From positions 124,001 through 188,000 of the forward strand of contig NZ_BBXF01000005.1 of the NCBI RefSeq assembly GCF_001570585.1: a stretch of DNA of 64,000 nt, read 5' to 3'. A model generated the notes under the pieces. That model was not told the DNA's origin. It did not search any database and was given only the letters and a program-made list of their open reading frames with translations. The translations under genes and the position numbers were made by a program. Below, piece by piece: positions 44,348 to 53,432 of the stretch (its first letter is position 1; each line of letters starts with the position of its first letter). Source of the DNA: Herbidospora daliensis (GTDB taxonomy: Bacteria > Actinomycetota > Actinomycetes > Streptosporangiales > Streptosporangiaceae).

Positions 44348-45308
44348 GGGTCGCCATGCCGGCCGCGTTGTAGCGGTCGCCGGCGACGTGGTCGGCGAGG
44401 TCGCCGAGGCGGGCCAGTTCGTCTCCTGACAGGGTGAGGCCGGCGGCGGCGACGTTCTCCTCGACGCGGGCGGCGCGGCGGGTGCCGGGGATCGGCACGA
44501 CGTCGTCGCCCTGCGCGAGCACCCAGGCGAGGGCGATCTGGGCGGCGGTGGCGTGGTGGGCGCGGGCGACGGCGGTGACCTCGCCGACCAGGGCCATGTT
44601 GGCGGTGAGGTTGGCGTCCTCCCAGCGGGGGTTGGTGCGGCGGAAGTCGTCTTCGCGCAGGTCGCCGAGGTCGACGGCGCCGGTGAGCAGGCCGCGGCCG
44701 AGGGGGCTGTAGGGGACCAGGCCGATGCCCAGTTCGCGCAGGGTGGGCAGCAGGTCGGTCTCGATGTCGCGGGTGAACAGGGAGTATTCGTACTGCCCGG
44801 CGGTGATCGGGTGGATGGCGTGGGCGCGCCGCACGGTCTCGGGGGCGGCCTCGGAGATGCCCAGGAAGCGGACCTTGCCGGCCTCGACCAGTTCCTTCAT
44901 GGCGCCCCAGGTGTCCTCGACGGGCACGGCGGGGTCGACGCGGTGCTGGTAGTAGAGGTCGATGTGGTCGACGCCGAGGCGGCTCAGGGAGGCGTCGGCA
45001 CTGGCGCGCACGTAGTCGGGGTGGCCGTTGATGCCCAGGCGGGTGCCGTCGCCGGCGCGCTGGATGCCGAACTTGGTGGCGATGACGACCTGGTCGCGGC
45101 GGTCGCGGACGGCGCGGCCGACGAGCTTCTCGTTGGTGAAGGGGCCGTAGGCGTCGGCGGTGTCGAGCAGGGTGACGCCGAGGTCGAGGGCGCGGTGGAT
45201 GGCGGCGATGGATTCGGCGTCGTCCCCGGGGCCGTAGAAGTCGCTCATGCCCATGCAGCCGAGGCCGAGCGCGGCGGTGGTGAGGTGGCCGAGTGTGCGC
45301 GTCTCCAT
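44337..45308 (-). CDS. Aldo/keto reductase
   Basis: A 323-residue NADPH-dependent reductase of the AKR13/YakC-like group. The tetrad is recognisable: Asp and Tyr in [19 protein letters not shown], Lys in [10 protein letters not shown] and His in [14 protein letters not shown]. The cofactor end is [19 protein letters not shown]. Family members reduce aldehydes and ketones, often in detoxification. A 15-bp element 12 bases upstream of the start is also present before the alpha/beta hydrolase. Confidence 0.94.
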   Translation of the reverse strand: METRTLGHLTTAALGLGCMGMSDFYGPGDDAESIAAIHRALDLGVTLLDTADAYGPFTNEKLVGRAVRDRRDQVVIATKFGIQRAGDGTRLGINGHPDYVRASADASLSRLGVDHIDLYYQHRVDPAVPVEDTWGAMKELVEAGKVRFLGISEAAPETVRRAHAIHPITAGQYEYSLFTRDIETDLLPTLRELGIGLVPYSPLGRGLLTGAVDLGDLREDDFRRTNPRWEDANLTANMALVGEVTAVARAHHATAAQIALAWVLAQGDDVVPIPGTRRAARVEENVAAAGLTLSGDELARLGDLADHVAGDRYNAAGMATLNH

Positions 45309-45319
45309 GTCTACTCCTC

Positions 45320-45334
45320 ACTTACTTTGTAAAG
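45320..45334 (-). promoter_or_regulatory. Shared 15-bp element before the aldo/keto reductase
   Basis: An exact second copy of ACTTACTTTGTAAAG. It lies 12 bases upstream of the aldo/keto reductase start, where a repressor would block transcription. The other copy is at 43429-43443. Confidence 0.5.
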
Positions 45335-45419
45335 CCGGTGGGCTGTTCGTTTACCCTGACCCACTCTTCACAACCTATCCGCGACGGGTGAGCCGATTTT
45401 GTCGGTGGCGGGGTGCACT

Positions 45420-45902
45420 ATGGCGGGCATGGCCTCGTGGCAGGAGATCGAGAACGACGCCCCTGAGTTCGCAGCGCGCTTTCTGCGGCTGTTCGACGCG
45501 GGCAAGCACAAGACCATGGCGACGCTGCGCCGTGACGGCTCGCCGCGGATCAGCGGCACCGAGACCCAGTTCACCCAGGGGGAGTTGTGGCTGGGGTCGA
45601 TGACCAAGGCGGTGAAGGCGGCCGATCTGCTGCGTGATGGCCGCATGGCGCTCCACGGCCCGACGACCGATCCGGGTGAGGAGGGGTCGGGCACCTGGCC
45701 GGGCGAGGCGAAGTTGTCGGGGCGCGCGGTGGAGGTCACCGATCCGCAGGTGGTCAAGGCCGTGGTGGGCGGGGATCCGGGGGAGTCGCACCTGTTCCGG
45801 GTGGAGATCGAGGGTGCGGTGATCACGCGGGTCGACGAGGCGATGCTGGTGATCGAGAGCTGGGCGCCGGGCCGCGGGGTGAGTGTGGTCCGGCGTCGTT
45901 AG
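45420..45902 (+). CDS. Pyridoxamine-5'-phosphate-oxidase-fold (flavin- or F420-binding) protein
   Basis: A 160-residue split-barrel protein: KHKTMATLRRDGSPRISGTE, then LWLGSMTKAVKAADLLRDGR and RMALHGPT, the common actinobacterial PPOX pattern. Such proteins bind FMN or F420 and many are reductases of unknown substrate. ATG at 45420 has a GGGG site about six bases upstream; ATG at 45429 is the alternative. It is followed by a strong terminator and then a dispersed repeat. Confidence 0.85.
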   Translation: MAGMASWQEIENDAPEFAARFLRLFDAGKHKTMATLRRDGSPRISGTETQFTQGELWLGSMTKAVKAADLLRDGRMALHGPTTDPGEEGSGTWPGEAKLSGRAVEVTDPQVVKAVVGGDPGESHLFRVEIEGAVITRVDEAMLVIESWAPGRGVSVVRRR

Positions 45903-45905
45903 TGC

Positions 45906-45951
45906 CCCATCGGCCGCCCGTGTTCTTCCCCTTCTTCGGGCGGCCGATGGG
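45906..45951 (+). terminator. Intrinsic terminator after the PPOX gene
   Basis: A perfect 15-bp stem, CCCATCGGCCGCCCG at 45906-45920 with its complement at 45937-45951, has a 16-base pyrimidine-rich loop. A T-rich tract (TCTTTTCTTT) begins a few bases later. It lies three bases after the stop codon of the PPOX gene. Confidence 0.9.
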
Positions 45952-45961
45952 TACGGGTCTT

Positions 45962-46070
45962 TTCTTTCCGTTACGGCTTCGCGTGGCCGGCGCCGACGGC
46001 CGGTGTCCGGTGCGGGGTGAGGGGCGGCGCGAACCGGCGGTGTCCGGTCCGGGTGGTCACGGGTGACGGC
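45962..46070 (+). repeat. Dispersed GC-rich repeat, copy A
   Basis: A copy of a roughly 100-bp repeat that begins TTCTTTCCGTTACGGCT and passes through GGCCGGC.CCGAC, a GC-rich foldable centre and GCGGCG..AACCGGC to a GTCACG end. Its first 36 bases differ from copy C by only three. It sits between the terminator of the PPOX gene and the NUDIX gene, oriented like the PPOX gene. Confidence 0.75.
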
Positions 46071-46084
46071 GGGGAGGCGGGGGC

Positions 46085-46729
46085 GTGACTGTTCGGATCG
46101 TGACGGCGGTTCTGCGTGACGGCGATCGGGTGTTGTTGTGCCATCGCAACGCGGGGCGCCGCTGGTATCCCGATGTGTGGGATCTGCCGGGTGGTCATGT
46201 CGAGGACGGGGAGGCGCCGGAGGCGGCCCTGGTCCGGGAGCTTCGTGAGGAGCTGGGCGTCGCCGTGCCGCCGCCGTCGGGCCCGCCGCTGCGGGTGGTC
46301 CGGACGGCGGCGTTCCACCTGCGGGTCTGGCTGGTGGAGCGGTGGGCGGGGACTCCGGTGAACGCGGCGCCGGAGGAGCACGACGATCTGGCGTGGTTCG
46401 GGGCGTCCGAGCTCGCCGGTCTGCGGCTGGCGCATGAGTCGTTTCTGCCGATGCTTCTCGCGTGCGTGGGGTCAGGTGATGGAGAAGCCGCCGTCGACGC
46501 AGATGTTCTGCCCGGTGACGAAGGCGGCGGCGTCGGAGGCGAGGAAGACGGCGATGCCGGCGTAGTCGTCGGGGAGGCCGTTGCGGCCGACGGCGTGGCG
46601 GGCGGCGAGGGCGTCGACGCGGCCGGGGATGGCTTGCACGGCTTCGGTGAGGGGGGTGAGGACGAAGCCGGGGAGGATGGTGTTGGCGGTGACGCCGTGG
46701 CGGCTCCAGGCTTCGGCTTGGGAGCGTGA
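46085..46729 (+). CDS. NUDIX hydrolase with 3' run-on
   Basis: A 214-residue frame starting at GTG. Residues 1-130 are a complete NUDIX domain; the box reads GGHVEDGEAPEAALVRELRE then ELGV, with all metal-binding Glu residues. Such enzymes cleave nucleoside diphosphates linked to other moieties; the substrate is not predictable. The normal end lies near LPMLLACVGS at about 46473. Instead of stopping, the frame continues 85 residues antisense to the convergent SDR gene, giving a Gly/Glu/Asp/Val-rich tail (GEEDGDAGVVVGEAVAADGV). The tail is probably not functional. Confidence 0.82.
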   Translation: MTVRIVTAVLRDGDRVLLCHRNAGRRWYPDVWDLPGGHVEDGEAPEAALVRELREELGVAVPPPSGPPLRVVRTAAFHLRVWLVERWAGTPVNAAPEEHDDLAWFGASELAGLRLAHESFLPMLLACVGSGDGEAAVDADVLPGDEGGGVGGEEDGDAGVVVGEAVAADGVAGGEGVDAAGDGLHGFGEGGEDEAGEDGVGGDAVAAPGFGLGA

Positions 46730-47245
46730 CAGGCCGCCGATGGCGGCTTTGGCGACGCCGTAGGCGCCGCTGTTGCCGAAGGCGCGGTGGGTCTGCTGTG
46801 AGCCGATGTTGATGATGCGGCCCCAGCCGCGTTCGGCCATGCGGGGGGCGTGGTGCTGGCCGAGGTGGTAGGGGGCGGTGAGGTTGACGGCGATGGTCTG
46901 CTGGTAGTCGTCGGGGGTGAGGTCGCCCATGGGGTGGCGGATGTTGTTGGCGGCGCTGGTGACGAGGATGTCGGTGTCGGTGACGGTGTCGCACAGGCGG
47001 GTGAGGTCGTCGGGGTCGCCCATGTCGGCTTGGACGGCGGTGGCGGTGATGCCGTGGTCGCGGAGCCGGGTGAGGGCGTGGTCGAGCTGGGGGCGGCGGC
47101 GGGCGGCGATGGTGATGTGGGCGCCGGCGCCGCCGAGGGCGCGGGCGATGGCGTAGCCGATGCCGCTGCTGCCGCCGGTGATGAGGGCGGTGCGGCCGTG
47201 GAGGCCGAACAGGTCAGTGAGGTAGGGGGCGCCCGCAGGTGTCAT
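46472..47245 (-). CDS. Short-chain dehydrogenase/reductase (gluconate 5-dehydrogenase-like)
   Basis: A 257-residue classical SDR: TGGSSGIGYAIARAL cofactor turn, the SAANN variation of NNAG, catalytic Ser in IINIGSQQTHRA, and YGVAKAA with catalytic Tyr and Lys. The C-terminus FVTGQNICVDGGFSIT is typical. Overall it resembles gluconate 5-dehydrogenase and KduD-type sugar-acid reductases. Its start lies inside the end of the MarR gene (32-bp overlap), so the two are co-transcribed. The 3' end is covered on the other strand by the NUDIX run-on. Confidence 0.9.
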   Translation of the reverse strand: MTPAGAPYLTDLFGLHGRTALITGGSSGIGYAIARALGGAGAHITIAARRRPQLDHALTRLRDHGITATAVQADMGDPDDLTRLCDTVTDTDILVTSAANNIRHPMGDLTPDDYQQTIAVNLTAPYHLGQHHAPRMAERGWGRIINIGSQQTHRAFGNSGAYGVAKAAIGGLSRSQAEAWSRHGVTANTILPGFVLTPLTEAVQAIPGRVDALAARHAVGRNGLPDDYAGIAVFLASDAAAFVTGQNICVDGGFSIT

Positions 47246-47744
47246 GAGGGTTCACCCTATCGCCGGAATCGTCGGATGATCCGAGTTCTTCGGTGATGAC
47301 TTCGCTGATGCGCCGCATGACGCGGCTCATGTCGCGCAGGGTGTCGGTGTCGAGGCGGGTGAGGAGCTGGCGCCAGTTGCTGGCGCCGGCGTCGAGCATG
47401 TCGTCGGTGAGGGTGCGGCCTTCGGTGGTGAGGGTGAGGCGGCGGACGCGGCGGTCGGCGGGGTCTTCGCGGCGGGTGAGGAGGCCGTGGGCGACGAGGC
47501 GGTCGACGATGCCGGTGAGGGTGCCGAGGCCGATGCCGAGTTCGCGGGCGAGTTCCTGGCCGGAGGCCGACTCGTGGAACGACAGGGCGACGATGACCTT
47601 GAGCTGCTGCATGGTCAGGGTGGTGGCGAGCAGGGGGAGGGAGCGGTCGCGGGCGAAGACGCGTCCGAGGAGGCGCTGGGTGTCGGCGATCCAGTCGATG
47701 AGCTGCTCGCGTTCGTCGCCGTCTGTCGTGTCGTGTGTTTTCAC
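47214..47744 (-). CDS. MarR-family transcriptional regulator
   Basis: A 176-residue winged-helix regulator: LTMQQLKVIVALSFHESASG, QELARELGIGLGTLTGIVDR, then the wing with REDPADRRVRRLTLTTEGR. The layout and dimerisation helices are those of MarR. It is divergent from an RND permease, a classic target of MarR repressors, and overlaps the SDR gene downstream on its own strand. Either or both may be regulated by it. Confidence 0.92.
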   Translation of the reverse strand: MKTHDTTDGDEREQLIDWIADTQRLLGRVFARDRSLPLLATTLTMQQLKVIVALSFHESASGQELARELGIGLGTLTGIVDRLVAHGLLTRREDPADRRVRRLTLTTEGRTLTDDMLDAGASNWRQLLTRLDTDTLRDMSRVMRRISEVITEELGSSDDSGDRVNPHDTCGRPLPH

Positions 47745-47882
47745 GCTGGCCTTCGGTGGGCGGTCGCAAACCTGAGAAGGTTATCAGGAATGCCACGTGA
47801 CATTAAATATTCGTACGACGCGAAGTGTTAGGGTGAGCCGCACTAATCTTCCGGCCGACCTTCTGTCAAGGAGCCTTCGCGC

Positions 47883-50800
47883 ATGACCTTCCTGGCCAGG
47901 CTGAGCCTCGCCAACCGCACTCTTGTGATCATGATTGCGGTGGTGGCCAGCGCTCTCGGCGCCTATGCCATCCCCTCGTTGAAACAGCAGCTGTTCCCGT
48001 CGCTGGAGTTCCCGGGGGCGTTCGTGGTGGCGCCGTATGCCGGCGCCGCGCCCGACATCGTCGAAGACCAGGTGACCAAGCCTATCGAGAGCAGCTTCCA
48101 GGGCATCGCCGGGGTGACGGAGATCTCCTCCACCTCGCGTGAGGGCATGGCCTCGATCCAGGTGGCGTTCGAGTTCGGCACCGACATCGACGAGGCCATC
48201 GGCCAGATGGAGCAGGCGATCTCGGGCATCGAGGCGCAGCTCCCGGCGACGGTCGACCCGCGGGTGATCGCGGGCGGCACCGACGACATCCCGGTGGTGG
48301 TGCTGGCGGCCTCCGGCGCTGATGAGGCGACGCTGCTCGACCGGCTGGAGCAGACGGCGGTGCCGTCGCTGCGGGGAGTCGACGGCGTGCGGGAGGTGGA
48401 GGTCACCGGCGCGCGCGGCAAGCAGGTGACGATCACGCCCGACACCGAGGAGATGCTGAAGAAGGGGTTGTCGCCGGCGGCGATCCCGGAGCTGCTGCGC
48501 GCCAACGGCGTGGCGATCCCGGCGGGGTCGATCAGCGAGGACGGCCGTAACCTGACCGTCCAGATCGGCGACCGCGTGGCGACGGTGGAGGACCTGAAGA
48601 ACCTCTACCTGGCTCCGCCGGCCGCGCCCGCGCAGCCGCAGGCGCAGGTTCCGGGCCGTCCCGGCGCGGCGACGGGCCAGGCGGTGCGGCCGCCGGCGCC
48701 GCCCAAGCCGGTGGCGCTGGGGTCGGTGGCCGACGTCGAGGTGGTCGACGACTCGGCCACGACGCTGACGCGGACCGACGGCAAGCCGAGCCTGGGCGTG
48801 TCGATCACGATGAAGCCCGATGGGAACGCGGTGGCGATCTCCCATGACGTGCGGGATCTGATGCCGGAGCTGACGACGGCGCTGGGGTCGGGGGCGACGC
48901 TGACGGTGGTGTTCGACCAGGCGCCGTATGTGGAGCGGTCGATCCACGACCTGACGACCGAGGGCCTGCTGGGCCTGGCGTTCGCGGTGATCATCATTCT
49001 GATCTTCCTGCTGTCGATCCGGTCGACGCTGGTGACGGCGGTGTCGATCCCGCTGTCGGTGGTGATCGCGCTGATCGCGTTGTGGGTGGGCGACTACTCG
49101 CTGAACCTGCTGACGCTGGGCGCGATGACGATCGCGGTCGGGCGGGTGGTCGACGACTCGATCGTGGTCCTGGAGAACATCAAGCGTCATCTGGGCTACG
49201 GCGAGCCGAAGCGGCAGGCGATCCTGAGCGCGGTGCGTGAGGTGTCGGGCGCGGTGACGGCCTCGACGCTGACGACGGTGGCGGTGTTCGCGCCGATCGC
49301 GTTCGTGGGCGGCATGGTGGGCCAGTTGTTCTCGCCGTTCGCGGTGACGGTGACGGTGGCGCTGCTGGCCTCGCTGCTGGTGTCGCTGACGGTGATCCCG
49401 GTGCTGGCGTTCTGGTTCCTGAAGGCGCCGGCGGTGTCGCCGGAGGAGGCGCGCCGGGTGCGGGAGGAGGCCGAGGCCAAGGAGCTGCGCTCGCCGCTGC
49501 AGCGCGCCTATCTGCCGGTGCTGCGGTTCGCGACGCAGCGCCGCTGGGTGACGCTGGCCATCGGTGTGGTGATCTTCATCGGGACGATGGCGCTGGCGCC
49601 GAACCTGAAGACGAACTTCCTCGACTCCTCCGGCCAGGACACGGTCAACATCACCCAGCGGATGCCGGTGGGCACGAACCTGGCGGCCACCGACGAGGCG
49701 GCCGGCGCGGTGGAGCGGGTCCTGGCCGACGAGCCGGGTGTGGCGTCCTACCAGGTGAACGTCGGCGGCGGGAACCAGTTCATGGGCGGGGCGGGCGGCA
49801 GCGCCGACCGGGCCTCGTTCTCGGTGACGCTGGCCGACGACGTCGACGCCGACGCGCTGCAGGAGGGGCTGCGGGAGAAGTTCGCGGCGCTCGGCTCGGG
49901 CGTGGGCGAGATCACGGTCGGCGGGGGCGGCGGCGGGGGCGGTCTGGGGTCCAACCAGATGCAGGTGATCCTGCAGGGTCCCGACGTCGACCAGCTGGCG
50001 GCGGCGTCCAAGACGGTGGTGGCGGCGCTGGCCGGGGTGCCGGGGCTGCGGGATGTGGCCTCCAACCTGGAGGACAGCGCCGAGCGGATCGAGGTCCACG
50101 TCGACCGCGAGAAGGCGGCGGCCAAGGGCCTGACGGAGGCGGGGATCGGCCAGCAGGTCGCCCAGGCGTTCCGGGGCGCTCCGGTGGGGTCGATCGACAT
50201 CGACGGCCGGGCCGCCGACATCGTGCTGCGCACGGGTGACACGCCCGAGAGCCTGAAGCAGGTCGAGGACCTGGAGATCGCCTCGGCGACCGGCATGGTG
50301 AAGCTGACCGACGTGGCCGAGGTCGCCAAGAACGGCGGCCCGACGCAGATCAGCCGTCTCGACGGCGAGCGCACCGCGACCGTGTCGGGCGCGGCCGACG
50401 CCTCCAACCTGGGGGCGGTCACGACCGAGGTGACGGCCGAGCTCGACGGGCTCACGCTGCCCGCCGGGGTCACCGCCACCGTCGGCGGCGCCTCGGCCGA
50501 CCAGGAGGAGGCGTTCGCCGACCTGGGGCTGGCGATGGTGCTGGCCATCGCGATCGTCTTCATGATCATGGTGGCGACGTTCTCGAGCTTCGTGCAGCCG
50601 CTGATCCTGCTGGTGTCGATCCCGTTCGCGGCGACCGGCGCGATCGGGCTGCTGCTGATCACCGACACGGCGCTGGGCGTGCCGGCGCTGATCGGCATGC
50701 TGATGCTGATCGGCATCGTGGTCACCAACGCGATCGTGCTCATCGACCTGATCAACCAGTACCGCGAGCAGGGCATGGGCGTCGTGGAGGCCGTCATGGA

Positions 50801-51083
50801 GGGCGGCCGCCGCCGGGTGCGCCCGATCCTGATGACGGCGCTGGCCACCATCGGCGCGCTCACGCCGATGGCGGTCGGGCTGACGGGGTCGGGCGGGTTC
50901 ATCTCGCAGGCGCTGGCGATCGTCGTCATCGGCGGCCTGGTGTCCTCGACGCTGCTGACGCTGGTCCTGGTGCCGACGCTGTACGTGATGGTCGAGCGGA
51001 CCAAGGAGCGGTTCAGCCGCACCCCCAAGCACGAACGCCGCCTGGAGGTGTACGAGGAGGAGGCGCTGGCCCCCACCCGGTAA
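47883..51083 (+). CDS. RND-family efflux permease (HAE1/AcrB-like)
   Basis: A 1066-residue inner-membrane exporter. The N-terminal helix is followed by a large porter loop, a block of about six membrane helices with the proton-relay motif GRVVDDSIVVLENIKRH, a second porter loop and a second helix block with GIVVTNAIVLIDLINQYREQ. Two oddities in the loops are a Pro/Ala/Gln-rich insert (about residues 242-278) and a run of glycines near residue 680. There is no membrane-fusion protein or outer-membrane channel gene nearby, as is usual in Gram-positives. ATG at 47883 has AAGGAG nine bases before it. The divergent marR gene is the likely repressor. Confidence 0.92.
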   Translation: MTFLARLSLANRTLVIMIAVVASALGAYAIPSLKQQLFPSLEFPGAFVVAPYAGAAPDIVEDQVTKPIESSFQGIAGVTEISSTSREGMASIQVAFEFGTDIDEAIGQMEQAISGIEAQLPATVDPRVIAGGTDDIPVVVLAASGADEATLLDRLEQTAVPSLRGVDGVREVEVTGARGKQVTITPDTEEMLKKGLSPAAIPELLRANGVAIPAGSISEDGRNLTVQIGDRVATVEDLKNLYLAPPAAPAQPQAQVPGRPGAATGQAVRPPAPPKPVALGSVADVEVVDDSATTLTRTDGKPSLGVSITMKPDGNAVAISHDVRDLMPELTTALGSGATLTVVFDQAPYVERSIHDLTTEGLLGLAFAVIIILIFLLSIRSTLVTAVSIPLSVVIALIALWVGDYSLNLLTLGAMTIAVGRVVDDSIVVLENIKRHLGYGEPKRQAILSAVREVSGAVTASTLTTVAVFAPIAFVGGMVGQLFSPFAVTVTVALLASLLVSLTVIPVLAFWFLKAPAVSPEEARRVREEAEAKELRSPLQRAYLPVLRFATQRRWVTLAIGVVIFIGTMALAPNLKTNFLDSSGQDTVNITQRMPVGTNLAATDEAAGAVERVLADEPGVASYQVNVGGGNQFMGGAGGSADRASFSVTLADDVDADALQEGLREKFAALGSGVGEITVGGGGGGGGLGSNQMQVILQGPDVDQLAAASKTVVAALAGVPGLRDVASNLEDSAERIEVHVDREKAAAKGLTEAGIGQQVAQAFRGAPVGSIDIDGRAADIVLRTGDTPESLKQVEDLEIASATGMVKLTDVAEVAKNGGPTQISRLDGERTATVSGAADASNLGAVTTEVTAELDGLTLPAGVTATVGGASADQEEAFADLGLAMVLAIAIVFMIMVATFSSFVQPLILLVSIPFAATGAIGLLLITDTALGVPALIGMLMLIGIVVTNAIVLIDLINQYREQGMGVVEAVMEGGRRRVRPILMTALATIGALTPMAVGLTGSGGFISQALAIVVIGGLVSSTLLTLVLVPTLYVMVERTKERFSRTPKHERRLEVYEEEALAPTR

Positions 51084-51121
51084 GCGCGGGGGGATGCGCG
51101 GCTTCGATAAGCTCGGGGAAC

Positions 51122-52546
51122 GTGACCGACAAGCCGCGCATCCCCAACGTCCTGGCCACCCGCTACGCCTCGCCCGCCCTGGCCCGTCTGTGGTCTCCCG
51201 ACCACAAGGTGGTGCTGGAGCGGCGGTTGTGGGTGGCCGTGCTCAAGGCCCAGGCCGATCTCGGGATCCCGGTGCCCGCCGACGTGATCGCCGCCTATGA
51301 GAAGGCGGCCGACAGCGTCGACCTGGCCTCGATCGCCGCGCGTGAACGCGTCACCCGCCACGACGTGAAGGCGCGCATCGAGGAGTTCAACGCGCTGGCC
51401 GGGCACGAGCACGTCCACAAGGGCATGACCAGCCGCGACCTGACCGAGAACGTCGAGCAGCTGCAGGTCCGCGACAGCCTCCTGCTGGTCCGCGACCGCG
51501 TCGTCGCGCTGCTGGCGCGGCTGGCGCGGCTGGCGGGGGAATACTCGGCGACCGTGATGGCGGGCCGCTCCCACAACGTCGCCGCCCAGGCCACCACCCT
51601 CGGCAAACGCTTCGCGACCGCCGCCGACGAGCTCCTGGTCGCCTACGAGCGGCTGGAGGAGCTGATCGCCCGCTATCCGCTGCGCGGCGTCAAGGGCCCG
51701 GTCGGCACCTCCCAGGACATGCTCGACCTGCTGGGCGCCGACCGGCTGGCCGACCTGGAGCAGCGCGTCGCCGCCCACCTCGGCTTCACCCGCGCCTTCA
51801 CCAGCGTCGGCCAGGTCTACCCGCGCTCCCTCGACTACGACGTGCTGACCACGCTGGTGCAGCTGGCGGCCGCGCCGTCGTCGCTGGCCAAGACGATCCG
51901 GCTGATGGCCGGCCACGAACTGGTCACCGAGGGCTTCCAGGAGGGGCAGGTCGGCTCCTCGGCGATGCCGCACAAGATGAACACCCGCTCCTGCGAGCGC
52001 GTCAACGGCCTGACCGTGATCCTGCGCGGCTACGCCTCCATGGCCGGGGAGCTGGCCGGCGACCAGTGGAACGAGGGCGACGTGTCGTGCTCGGTGGTGC
52101 GCCGCGTCGCCCTGCCGGACGCGTTCTTCGCCTTCGACGGCCTGGTCGAGACGATGCTGACGGTCCTGGACGAGTTCGGCGCCTTCCCCGCCGTCATCGA
52201 GGCCGAACTCGACCGCTACCTGCCCTTCCTCGGCACCACCAAGATGCTGATGGCCGCCGTGAAGGCTGGACTGGGCCGCGAGGCGGGCCACGAGCTCATC
52301 AAGGAGCACGCGGTCGCGGCGGCGCTGGCGATGCGCCAGGACGGCGGCGGCAACACCCTGCTCGACCGCCTGGCCGCCGACGACCGGTTCCCGCTGTCGC
52401 GCGCCGACCTCGACGCGCTGCTGGCCGACCGGGTCTCCTTCACCGGCGCGGCCGCCGACCAGGTCGCCGCCGTGGCCGCCCGCGTGGGAGAGATCACCGC
52501 CCGCCACCCGCAGGCCGCCCAGTACACGCCGGGCGCCATTCTGTGA
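51122..52546 (+). CDS. purB: Adenylosuccinate lyase
   Basis: A 474-residue fumarase/aspartase-superfamily enzyme acting twice in purine synthesis (SAICAR to AICAR and adenylosuccinate to AMP). The signature GSSAMPHKMNTRSCERVNGL is intact, with the catalytic Ser loop, and KGMTSRDLTENVEQLQ and TSQDMLDLL supply the His/Thr-Ser substrate-binding regions. It starts at GTG, 38 bp after the RND gene. The GNAT gene overlaps its stop by four bases (GTGA). Confidence 0.95.
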   Translation: MTDKPRIPNVLATRYASPALARLWSPDHKVVLERRLWVAVLKAQADLGIPVPADVIAAYEKAADSVDLASIAARERVTRHDVKARIEEFNALAGHEHVHKGMTSRDLTENVEQLQVRDSLLLVRDRVVALLARLARLAGEYSATVMAGRSHNVAAQATTLGKRFATAADELLVAYERLEELIARYPLRGVKGPVGTSQDMLDLLGADRLADLEQRVAAHLGFTRAFTSVGQVYPRSLDYDVLTTLVQLAAAPSSLAKTIRLMAGHELVTEGFQEGQVGSSAMPHKMNTRSCERVNGLTVILRGYASMAGELAGDQWNEGDVSCSVVRRVALPDAFFAFDGLVETMLTVLDEFGAFPAVIEAELDRYLPFLGTTKMLMAAVKAGLGREAGHELIKEHAVAAALAMRQDGGGNTLLDRLAADDRFPLSRADLDALLADRVSFTGAAADQVAAVAARVGEITARHPQAAQYTPGAIL

Positions 52547-53391
52547 TCGAACTGCACCACGTCGAGGAGGTCGCCGCCGCCTGCGGAGGCGACGACCTGC
52601 TCGTCTGGACGGCCCAGCGGCTGCCCGACGGCGGAGCCCGCGCCTGGGCGCACGGCGAGGCCGTGGTCGCGGCGTGCGCGGCGGTGTCCAAACACGACCG
52701 CCTCGCGGTCTCCGGCACGCCCGGTGATCCCGCGCTGCCAGAGCTGGTGCGGCGGGCGTGGCGGGAGATGGGCACCGGCTTCCGGCCCTTCGGCGACCGC
52801 GAGGTGATCCACCGCCTGGTTGAGGCGATGCCGGGGGAACTGGGCCCGGCGGGGAACTTCACCTGGATGACCGTCGACCCGAGCACGGTCCGCCTGGACG
52901 CGGCGCGGTCGGCCACGGCGGGGCTGGACACGGCGCAATTGGAGACGGCACGGCTTGAGACCAGGCCGCTGGGAACATCAGGGCAGGTGCTGGTGGAGCC
53001 CCGGGTCGAATGGCTCGGGCCTGGGGACGTCGAGGAGGTCGCGCGGGTGCTGGCGGTCGCCAATCCCGATGCCTATGCGCGGCCCGGTATGCCCGGGATC
53101 TTCCGCTGGGCCGGGATCCGTGATGAGGGCGGGCGGCTGGTGGCGGTCGGGGCCGATGCCTGGTCGGCGCCGACCGTCGGGTTCGTCGGCGGGGTCGCGA
53201 CGCTGCCGCGGGCGCGGGGGAGCGGGCTGGCCGGGGCGATCTGCCGGTTCCTGACCGTCGCGCTGCTGGAGCGGCACGGGCGGGTGTCCCTCATGGTCGA
53301 CGACGTCAACGCCGCCGCGCTGGCCGTCTACCGGCGGCTGGGCTACGCGCGGCGGGCGGTGGCGGCGACCCGGGCCGTACAGGGGGCATAA
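52543..53391 (+). CDS. GNAT-family N-acetyltransferase
   Basis: A 282-residue protein starting at GTG within the purB stop. The C-terminal half is a GNAT domain: VGFVGGVATLPRARGSGLAG (acetyl-CoA binding) and LMVDDVNAAALAVYRRLGYA. The N-terminal half is a poorly conserved partner domain, joined through a linker of quasi-repeats rich in Leu, Asp, Glu, Thr and Ala (RLDAARSATAGLDTAQLETA). The substrate is unknown. Coupling to purB is positional and need not be functional. Confidence 0.85.
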   Translation: MIELHHVEEVAAACGGDDLLVWTAQRLPDGGARAWAHGEAVVAACAAVSKHDRLAVSGTPGDPALPELVRRAWREMGTGFRPFGDREVIHRLVEAMPGELGPAGNFTWMTVDPSTVRLDAARSATAGLDTAQLETARLETRPLGTSGQVLVEPRVEWLGPGDVEEVARVLAVANPDAYARPGMPGIFRWAGIRDEGGRLVAVGADAWSAPTVGFVGGVATLPRARGSGLAGAICRFLTVALLERHGRVSLMVDDVNAAALAVYRRLGYARRAVAATRAVQGA

Positions 53392-53432
53392 AACCAGGTG
53401 AGCGGCGCGGCCCGACCATGCACAGTGAGGGA

